DNA from: JANLUX01 sp031409815
Lineage (GTDB): Bacteria; Bacteroidota; Bacteroidia; AKYH767-A; OLB10
Assembly: GCA_031409815.1 (NCBI GenBank)
Contig: JANNXV010000242.1
Span: 1-9,463 of the forward strand
Length of the DNA stretch: 9,463 nucleotides
Reading direction: 5' to 3'
Of this stretch, positions 1 to 8,700 are shown one piece after another; the stretch's first letter is position 1, and each line of letters opens with the position of its first letter. The notes below the pieces were generated by a model. The model searched no databases. It had not been told where the DNA came from and saw only the letters and a list, made by a program, of their open reading frames with translations. Position numbers and translations under genes: made by a program.

Positions 1-1236
1 GATGGAATCAGCATTTTATTGGTAACGCTCACCAATGTTTTAGTTCCTCTTATAATAATTTCTTCTTTCAGAAACGAGTTTGGTAATGCAAAAGCATTTT
101 ATGCTTTAGTATTAATTATGCAAGCCGCACTAAATGGAGTGTTTGTTTCTTTAGATGGATTTTTGTTTTACATCTTTTGGGAATTAGCCTTAATCCCAAT
201 CTATTTTATCTGTTTAATGTGGGGCGGAGAAAATCGCGTTCGCATAACGCTTAAATTTTTCATCTATACGCTTGCCGGCAGTTTATTTATGTTATTGGGT
301 TTAATTGTCCTTTATCTTCATACACCTGGTACACATAGTTTTGATATTGATGCTTTGTACAATGCTCAACTAGATGGAGAAACTCAAAGCTGGTTATTCT
401 GGTGTTTCTTCTTAGCTTTTGCAATAAAAATTCCAATTTTTCCACTGCACACATGGCAACCTGACACCTATACAGATGCTCCTGCACAAGGAACCATGTT
501 ATTATCTGGAATCATGTTGAAGATGGGAACGTATGGATTATTGCGTTGGATGCTTCCTGTTGTACCGCTTGGTGTTATGGAATGGGGAAATACCGCCATG
601 ATTTTGTGCATTATCGGTGTAGTTTATGCCTCGTGTATGGCACTGGTTCAAAAGGATTTTAAACGACTGTTGGCATATTCTTCGATTGCTCACGTTGGCT
701 TAATTGCAGCCGGAATTTTTACTTTAAACATTGAAGGTTTACAAGGTGCAATGGTGCAGATGCTGTCGCATGGAGTGAATGTGGTGGGTATTTTCTTTAT
801 TGCTGAGATTATTCAGCGAAGAATGAAAACCCGTTCTCTTGATGAATTAGGTGGCATTGCTCACAACACGCCATTGTTTTCCATTTTATTTATGATCATT
901 TTGTTAGGTTCAGTTGCATTGCCTTTGACCAATGGCTTTGTAGGCGAATTTTTATTACTTATTGGAGTCTACAAATACAGTGCATGGTTTGCTGCTGTGG
1001 CAGGATTGACTGTAATACTTGGAGCAGTTTATATGTTACGATCGTATCAAAAAATTATGCTTGGCGAAACCTCCGAGCGAAACACGGTCTTTACAGGTTT
1101 ACATTTGAGTGAAAAAGTTGTTTTAATCTCCGTTGCTGTAATCATTATAGCAGCTGGAGTTTATCCAAAACCTATGATGCATGTTGCCCAACCTGCTTTA
1201 GAAGAAATATTAAGCCATATTAAAGATATATATTAG
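1..1236 (+). CDS. nuoM: NADH-quinone oxidoreductase subunit M (5'-truncated)
   Basis: This is an antiporter-like membrane subunit of respiratory complex I, one of the proton-pumping units in the cytoplasmic membrane. The left edge cuts the gene: the frame is open from base 1 (DGISILLVTLTN, a conserved NuoM segment), so the TTG at 19 is internal and not the start. There are 411 codons here, and by comparison with E. coli NuoM (about 509 residues) roughly 80-90 N-terminal residues are missing. Fragment residues matching key family positions are Glu61 in FWELALIP (181-183), Lys143 in AIKIPIFPLHTW (427-429), Lys174 in LKMGTYG (520-522) and Glu316 in FVGEF (946-948). These correspond to the channel Glu and Lys residues of E. 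coli NuoM. The terminal Glu, rather than Lys, separates NuoM from NuoL and NuoN. The protein is hydrophobic throughout. The TAG stop at 1234-1236 abuts the nuoN ATG, as expected within a nuo operon. No frameshift or internal stop is seen. Confidence 0.96.
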   Translation, partial: DGISILLVTLTNVLVPLIIISSFRNEFGNAKAFYALVLIMQAALNGVFVSLDGFLFYIFWELALIPIYFICLMWGGENRVRITLKFFIYTLAGSLFMLLGLIVLYLHTPGTHSFDIDALYNAQLDGETQSWLFWCFFLAFAIKIPIFPLHTWQPDTYTDAPAQGTMLLSGIMLKMGTYGLLRWMLPVVPLGVMEWGNTAMILCIIGVVYASCMALVQKDFKRLLAYSSIAHVGLIAAGIFTLNIEGLQGAMVQMLSHGVNVVGIFFIAEIIQRRMKTRSLDELGGIAHNTPLFSILFMIILLGSVALPLTNGFVGEFLLLIGVYKYSAWFAAVAGLTVILGAVYMLRSYQKIMLGETSERNTVFTGLHLSEKVVLISVAVIIIAAGVYPKPMMHVAQPALEEILSHIKDIY

Positions 1237-2610
1237 ATGAATGCGCTAATTGCTATTGCCTGTTTTGGAGTATTGTCAATGATGGCTGAAGTTTTTCATT
1301 ACAAAAAGGCTATCATACCAATTATAATTGCGGGTTTGTTAACCGGATTTTGTGTTAACCTAATGGAATGGAATACGTTTGCAAGTTATTACAGCAACAT
1401 GTTTTTGGCCGACAATTATGCTGTTGCATTTATTGGATTGGTGATTTTTATTACACTGCTTTGGGTACTGATGTCGGGTAGTTATTTCAATTCGGAAACA
1501 AGCAAAGCAGAACACGCTTCATTAATTTTATTTGCTTTGTGTGGAGCCATCATAATGATAGGCTTTTCGGATTTAACTATGTTTTTTATTGGGCTTGAAA
1601 TCCTTTCCATCTCACTTTATGTGCTAGCTGGAAGCGATAAAAGGAATACCCGGAGTAACGAGGCTGGTTTAAAATACTTTTTGATGGGAGCCTTTGCAAC
1701 CGGATTTTTGTTATTCGGTATTGCTTTGATTTATGGTGCTACAGGCACATTTAACCTCTTAGAAATCCGAGAGAGAATAGCACAATTCAGCACCGTTCCA
1801 TCATTTGTATATGCAGGGATTTTATTAATACTGGTTGGATTAACTTTTAAAATTGCAGCAGTACCATTTCACTTTTGGGCACCCGATGTGTATGAAGGTG
1901 CTCCGACTTTAATTACTGCTTTCATGTCAACGGTTGTAAAGACGGCAGCCTTTGCAGCTTTCTATCGTTTGTTTTCCATTTGTTTTGCAAACATGGCTGA
2001 TTGGTGGGTTACAATTCTTGTGATTATTTCTGGATTAAGTATGATGGTTGGCAACGTGCTTGCGGTCTATCAACAAAGTTTCAAACGAATGTTGGCCTAT
2101 TCAAGCATTGCACATGCAGGTTATATGCTTATGGCAATTGTTGCTATCAATCAAAATTCGTCCGGTGCAATTTTTATGTATGCAGCTGCTTATTCATTTG
2201 CTAACATTGGGGCATTTGCCTGTTTAAATTCATTAAGTATTAATGGTAACGAAAGCGTTTCTGCATTAGCTGGTTTAGGTAAGCAAAAACCTTTTACAGC
2301 TATTCTTTTAAGTATTTTAATGCTTAGTATGGCAGGTATACCACCTGTTGCCGGTTTCTTTGCAAAGTATTACATTTTTTATGGGGCACTTCAAAGTGGG
2401 CATATTTGGTTAGTAGTTGTAGCTATTTTAAGTTCTCTTATTGGAGTTTACTATTATTTAAGAGTAGTGTATACCCTATTTGCAGTCGCACCTATAGTTT
2501 CAACAAAATCCGTTTTTAAAGAAATAGAATTAGTTGTGCTTGTTATTTGCACCTTTTTAACTGTGCTTTTTGGAATTGCACCTTCCCTTTTGCTTTCTGT
2601 CTTAAATTAA
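1237..2610 (+). CDS. nuoN: NADH-quinone oxidoreductase subunit N
   Basis: This is a complete 457-residue antiporter-like subunit of complex I, somewhat shorter than the 485 residues of E. coli NuoN. It works with NuoM and NuoL in proton translocation coupled to NADH oxidation and quinone reduction. Visible family marks are Glu121 in FIGLEILS (1597-1599), Lys205 in FKIAAVPFHFW (1849-1851), Lys235 in VVKTAAF (1939-1941), the LAYSSIAHAGY segment, and Lys377 in FFAKYY (2365-2367). A Lys at this last site, where NuoM has Glu, is typical of NuoN. Hydrophobic segments fill the protein, consistent with the family's 14 membrane helices. The ATG follows the nuoM TAG with no gap and no clear Shine-Dalgarno sequence, so translational coupling is likely (inference). 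nuoN is usually the last gene of the nuoA-N order, and here a gene of another function follows. The TAA stop is at 2608-2610. Confidence 0.97.
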   Translation: MNALIAIACFGVLSMMAEVFHYKKAIIPIIIAGLLTGFCVNLMEWNTFASYYSNMFLADNYAVAFIGLVIFITLLWVLMSGSYFNSETSKAEHASLILFALCGAIIMIGFSDLTMFFIGLEILSISLYVLAGSDKRNTRSNEAGLKYFLMGAFATGFLLFGIALIYGATGTFNLLEIRERIAQFSTVPSFVYAGILLILVGLTFKIAAVPFHFWAPDVYEGAPTLITAFMSTVVKTAAFAAFYRLFSICFANMADWWVTILVIISGLSMMVGNVLAVYQQSFKRMLAYSSIAHAGYMLMAIVAINQNSSGAIFMYAAAYSFANIGAFACLNSLSINGNESVSALAGLGKQKPFTAILLSILMLSMAGIPPVAGFFAKYYIFYGALQSGHIWLVVVAILSSLIGVYYYLRVVYTLFAVAPIVSTKSVFKEIELVVLVICTFLTVLFGIAPSLLLSVLN

Positions 2611-2634
2611 GACTGATTATTGGCTTGATTTTTT

Positions 2635-2642
2635 TATTTTTG
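2635..2642 (+). promoter_or_regulatory. Candidate Bacteroidota -7 promoter element before the repeat-protein gene
   Basis: The eight bases TATTTTTG match the Bacteroidota -7 consensus TAnnTTTG exactly. The motif lies in the 67-bp gap between nuoN and the adhesin gene. Transcription would start near 2648, leaving a leader of about 30 nt before the ATG at 2678. The -33 element is weak: TTG triplets at 2620-2622 and 2625-2627 are closer than the usual 17-23 nt spacing. The surroundings are T-rich, so a chance match is possible. If real, the adhesin gene can be transcribed separately from the nuo operon. Confidence 0.42.
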
Positions 2643-2677
2643 TAAAGCACAGAAAAGAATTTTTTTAACTATACGCT

Positions 2678-2785
2678 ATGTTTGTTACCAACGGGCTTTT
2701 TATCCGTTTAAGATTAAATTCGACTGCAACGAAAATTTGTATTCTGCATCTGTTTCCAATTTTTATTTTTTTGCAAAGCCAAGCT
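2678..2785 (+). other. Sec signal peptide of the repeat protein
   Basis: Residues 1-36 have a basic N-region (Arg10, Arg12, Lys19), a hydrophobic core from Ile20 to Leu32 and a polar end S-Q-A that fits the signal peptidase I rule (Ser at -3, Ala at -1). Cleavage is predicted after Ala36. Cys21 lies at the start of the hydrophobic core, not behind a lipobox, so lipoprotein processing is unlikely. The N-region is rather long for a signal peptide. Sec export to the periplasm is the known first step for type IX cargo. Confidence 0.75.
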
Positions 2786-5700
2786 GGCATCTCAAACTCC
2801 GCAAACAAGCAAAATAGTGTAAAGCCAATTGATGCATTTGGGGTTACACTTACCCCATCTAATTATAATGGATTTAATATTAGTTGTAAAGGGGCCGCTG
2901 ATGGTACAATAACAACTTCGATTACTTCAGGCGTTTCACCATTTACTTTTTTATGGAGTAACAGTGCAACTTCTCAAAACTTATCCAATTTATCTAGTGG
3001 TACTTATACGGTTACTGTTACAGATAATTTAGGAGATCAAGAAACAAGCACAATTACATTGATTGAACCTGCTCCAATTAATATTAATGTAATTGGAACC
3101 GATATAACATGCTTTGGAGGAACAAATGGCATTGGAGATATTACTGTAAATGGAGGAGCTGCCCCTTATAGTTATTTATGGAGTACTGCCGCAATAACTG
3201 AAGATATTACTGGTGTGCCTGCAGGGAATTATGTGATAACTGTTACTGATCTCAATAATTGTCAGGCTTCAACAGGATTTGATCTTATTGAACCCGATTC
3301 AATTACAATTACTGAAACTATTTCAAATATTGACTGCAATGGTGCTGCAATTGGATCAATAAATATTGCGGTTATTGGAGGCACTGGAAGTTTTACTTAT
3401 TTGTGGAGTAATGGAAGTACATTATCAAATCAAACAAATTTAATTGCAAATACCTATACATTAACAGTAACAGATGCAGCTAGCTGCACCAAACAAAGAG
3501 CATTTGTTATCACCGAAAATCCTGCGATTTCAGTTAATGCAACGATTGTGAATATTGATTGTTTTGGAAACAATAATGGTTCAATTTCTATTTTGGCCTC
3601 AGGAGGCTTAGGTACATTAAATTATTTGTGGAGTAATGGAAGCACAAATTCGAACCTTACAAATTTGATTGCTGGAAATTACACACTAACAGTTACCGAT
3701 TCGCTTAATTGTTCAGTGCAGCAAATCTTTACGATTACTCAACCGGCCACAATAGCAATAATTGGACAGCTAACGAACGTAAGTTGTTTTGCAAGTAATG
3801 ATGGTTCAGTAGATATTTCTGTTACTGGAGGTACAGGAGCCTATTCGTATTTATGGAGCAACGGTTTTACCACTGAGGATATCGCTAACTTAATCGCAGG
3901 TAGTTATACAATAACTGTAACAGATTCGCTTAATTGTTCTAATCAGGAAACATTTGTTGTAAATGAACCTACAATACTTACAGTAAGTGGCATTGTTACA
4001 GATATTAATTGTTTTGCAGGTTCCGATGGCTCTATTGATATTACGGCCACTGGAGGTGCAGGTAATAATTCTTATTTGTGGAGTAATGCAAGCACCATTG
4101 AAGATCAAATAAACCTATCGGCAAACAATTACACAGTTACAGTAACAGATGACAATGGTTGTACCGCTCAACAATCATTTGTTGTAAATGAACCTCCGGG
4201 TATTAGTTTGTCCGTAATTACTGATAGTGTTATCTGTTATGGTGAGTCGGATGGTGCAATTAATATTACAGCAAGTGGCGGTGCCGGGGTCTTAACTTAT
4301 TTGTGGAGTAACAACAGCAATAGTGAAGATCAACTAAACCTAACCGCAGATATTTATTCTGTTACCGTAACTGATTTAAATGGATGTAGTGTACAACAAT
4401 CATTTAATGTATTGCAACCTGATTCCATTTCAATAGCTGAAACAATTACAAATGTTTTGTGTAACAGTCAATCAAGCGGAAGTATAAATATATCCGCAAC
4501 AGGAGGTACGTTCCCTTATAATTATTTGTGGAATGACGGAAGTATAATTGAAGACAGGATTTCTATTTTAGCTAATACATATACAGTTACAATTTCTGAT
4601 TTTCACAATTGCACCTCTCAAAAAAGTTTTGTTGTTACTGAGCCCGATTCAATTACCCTTACAAGTGTTATTACAAATCTACTTTGTAATGGTGGAACAA
4701 ATGGATCAATTGATATTTCTGCAACAGGTGGAACCGGAACACTTTCGTTTTTGTGGAGCAATGGCAACATTACCGAAGATATTTCTAACCTTATAGCCAA
4801 CCCTTACACAGTTACCATTACAGATAGTAATAGTTGTTCCTTACAAAGGACTTTTATTGTTAATGAACCTCCTGCCATTATAATTTCCGGAATTATTACG
4901 GGCATAAATTGTAATAATGGTAATACTGGCGCTATAGATATTACAGTGGCAGGAGGAAGTGGCAGCAAAACTTATCAATGGAGCAATGGTAGCACTAATG
5001 AAGACCAAGCAAATTTAACAGCTAACACTTATACAGTTACAGTTACAGATTCCAATAATTGTAACGCACAAAAATCATTCGTTGTTAGTCAGGCAGCATC
5101 GTTATTAATAACAGGAGTTGTTGATAGTGTAAGTTGTAATGGATTAACTGATGGTTCAATAAATATAACTGCAAGTGGTGGAACTGGCCCATTAACTTTT
5201 CTGTGGAGTAACAGCTCCATTAATGAAGATTTAACTAACCTATCAGCTAACACTTATACGGTAACCGTTACTGATTCTCTGCTTTGTACTATTCAACAAA
5301 CGTATGTTGTTAGTGAACCCGCCATCATTTCAATCAGTGGCAGCAAAACAGATGTAAGTTGTAATGGATTAACTGATGGTTCAATAAATATAACTGCAAG
5401 TGGTGGAACTGGTACAATTAGTTACTTATGGAGTAACTTAAGCGTGATAGAGGATCAAATAAACCTAACAGCAAATACATATACTGTTACTGTTACAGAT
5501 GCAAATAATTGTTCTGCTCAACAAACATTCGTAGTTTCAGAACCAACTTTAATTTCTGTTTCTGGAATAATTACTAATGTACCATGTAATGGTGGTTCTA
5601 ATGGAGCTATTAATATTACAGCTATCGGAGGAACCGGAACTCTGTATTATCTATGGAGTAACTCCAGCACCAACGAAGATCAAATAAATCTTATTGCAGG

Positions 5701-8700
5701 TACCTATATAGTTACAGTAACTGATAGCAACAATTGTTCATCACAAAAAACATTTAATGTTTTGCAGACTTCAGCTATTACTATTTCTGCTAACATCACC
5801 AATGTTAATTGCAATGGTGGTTCAACAGGATCCATAAATATTACCGTAACAGGAGGACTTGCTCCCTATACTTTTTTGTGGAGTAGTTCAAGTACACTCG
5901 AAGATCAATCAAATCTAACCGCCAACTCTTATACGGTAACTGTTACCGATTCATTAGGATGCATTGCACAGCAAACATTTGTTGTGCTACAATCATTTCC
6001 TATTTCAATTACTGGCATTGTTGTTAACGATAGTTGCTTTGGAAGTTCAAATGGCGCAATTGATATTTCTGTATCTGGAGGTCTTGGAACATTTACATAT
6101 TTATGGAGTAATGGAAGTCTGGTTGCAGACCAAACAAATCTGACACAAAACACTTACACTGTTACTGCTACCGATAGTGTAGGTTGCACCAGTCAACAAT
6201 CGTTTAATGTAACTCAGCCAACGCAAATAGTAATTAGTGGAGTCAAAGTAAATGTTAGTTGTAACGCGGGTTCGAATGGGAGCATTGATATTTCTGTAAC
6301 AGGAGGTACCGGAACATTTGCTTACTTGTGGAGCAATTTCAGTTCAATTGAAGATCAAGCAAATTTAACTTTCGGCAATTATACCGTGACTGTAACTGAT
6401 TTTAATTTTTGTACTGCACAACAAACTTATTCCATATCCCAACCTACTCCACTATCAGCAAGTTTTAACAATAGTAGTTCTACTTGTAATTTGAATAATG
6501 GAAGCTCAACAGTAATTCCTACTGGAAGTAATGGAGGTTATACCTATTTGTGGTCAACGAGTGCAATTACTCAAACAGTCACAAATCTAGCACCTGCTAC
6601 CTATACAGTTACAATTACTGATTCATTACTTTGCAATAAGAGTTTTACAACTGTCATTAGTGCTATCAGCGGACTTACAGTGTCTTTGAACAATATAACA
6701 AATGTGAGTTGCAACGGAGGTAATAATGGAGCAATTAATATTAATGTGAGCGGAGGTACACAACCTTTTCAGTATCTATGGTCAAATACCCAGACTACAC
6801 AAGATATTACAGGTTTAGTAGCAACAAACTATATTGTTACTATTACTGACTCAACTTCATGTATTGAGATAGATACTTTCACAGTAAGTGAACCAACACA
6901 ATTGGCAGCTTCATTCGGAGTAATTAACGCAGCATGTGGTCAGGCTAATGGTTTAGCTGTTGTTAATGCATCGGGTGGTACACCAACTTATACCTATTTA
7001 TGGTCTAATGGTAGTAGTAACGATAGTATAATTAATGTCTTGTCAGGTAACTATACCGTTACCGTTACAGATACAAAGAGTTGTACATCAGTTTTCAATA
7101 CCAATATTGGTAATGATGCCGGACCATCAATACTAGTAGATTCAATAATCAATGTTAGTTGTTTTGGCTTTAGCAATGGTGCAATTTATACAACAGGAAG
7201 CGGTGGCACTTTTCCATTGTCTTACTTATGGTCGAATGGTTTTTTAACAGATGACATAACAGCGTTAGCGGTTAACAATTATACGGTTACTGTAACTGAT
7301 ATTCGTGGTTGTACAGCCTCTGTTTCTGCAAACGTTGGATCGCCAAGCGCTCTTACTTTAGGATTTAATACAACAGCTGCAAATTGTAATTTGAGTAATG
7401 GAGTTGCTCAAGCAAATGTTGGTGGAGGAACAGGGCCTTATCATTATTTATGGAGCAATAATGATACTACTGCGCAAACACAAAACTTGGCAGCAGGAAT
7501 TTATACTGTTACAATAACTGATAATCATGGCTGCATTAAATCTGATACAGTTGGTATTACAGTTAGTGGTGTTCCACAAATCACATTATTTAGTCAGATA
7601 GATGTAAGTTGTAATGGTGGTAATAATGGATCGGCAACCGTTTTCGCAAATAATGGTGTTGCACCATATACTTACATATGGTCAAATGGTGACACAAGTA
7701 ACTCTGCCGACTCGCTTTTGGCAATTGTGTATACGGTTACAGTTACAGATCAAACTGGTTGCACCAAAGTTGCGTCATATACTATTTCTCAACCAACATT
7801 AATTACATTGCAATTTTCTAACACACCAGAACCTTGCAACAATGGTAATGGTGGAGCTTCGGTTATTGCAAATGGAGGCACACCAGGCTACACCTATTTG
7901 TGGTCAACAAATGATACTACATCAAGTATCAATCAACTTACTGCAGGAAGTTATACTGTAACAATTACAGATCAGAATAGTTGCACTATGTCAGCAGCTA
8001 CAAGTGTTACATCAACAGCTGCTCCTCAAATAAATTTAATAGCAGTTACCAACCTTGCCTGTAATGGAATCCCCACAGGAGCTGTTAATATTACTGTAAG
8101 TGGTGGCGTGCAGAGTTACTCCTATTTATGGTCTAATGCTGATACCACAGAAGATATCAATAATTTACTAGCTGGCATTTATTCCTTAACAGTTACAGAT
8201 GCAAATAATTGTCAGGATACTATTTCTGTAGTTGTTACCGAGCCAGACTCAATTGTAATTGGGTATATAGTAATGCGTTCAACTTGTAATAATTCAAATG
8301 GGTTAATAATTACTAATACAATTGGAGGCACAGGCTTGTACAATTATCTATGGTCAAATAATGCAACAACTTCAAGCCTTACAAATATACCGGCAGCAAC
8401 TTACACGCTAACTGTTACAGATGCAAACAACTGTACGAAAATGGAAACGATAACTGTTTCCGATATTAATGAACCTACTATTGCTACTCAAAATATTCAA
8501 GCTGTTACTTGTAATGGTGGAGGTGATGGAGGTATTAATATAAATGTAACTCAAGGAACTGCCCCTTTTACTTTTTTATGGTCGAATAACGACACCACAC
8601 AAAATTTAGTTGGAGTAGCTGCCGGTATTTATTCTGTTATTGTTACTGATTCAAACGGTTGTGTTGTACAATATCGCGATACAGTAACAGAACCACCTGC

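Noticed and set aside
19..21. TTG as a start codon for the first gene
   Set aside because: The frame is open to base 1 and the residues before it (DGISIL) match the conserved NuoM sequence, so the gene starts outside the window.
2001..2204. Plus-strand open frame of 67 codons inside nuoN
   Set aside because: It is out of frame within a strongly conserved nuoN segment and has a Cys-rich chance translation.
2611..2677. Rho-independent terminator after nuoN
   Set aside because: There are T-runs, but no GC-rich inverted repeat precedes them.
2735..2746. Lipoprotein signal with Cys21 as the lipid-attachment residue
   Set aside because: The Cys comes before the hydrophobic core, not after it, and no lipobox precedes it; the SQA site at residues 34-36 fits signal peptidase I.
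3890..4108. Antisense open frame of 72 codons
   Set aside because: It lies wholly inside the repeat gene on the opposite strand, is Cys- and Ile-rich low-complexity translation, and has no start context or homology of its own.
4618..4800. Antisense open frame resembling another at 5929-6153 (shared LPLLHK and EISI motifs)
   Set aside because: The resemblance arises because both are reverse-strand readings of the same part of the sense repeat unit; they are shadows, not a gene family.
7614..7802. Plus-strand open frame of 62 codons in another frame
   Set aside because: It overlaps repeat units 22-23 out of frame, and the sense frame is fully explained by the repeat protein.
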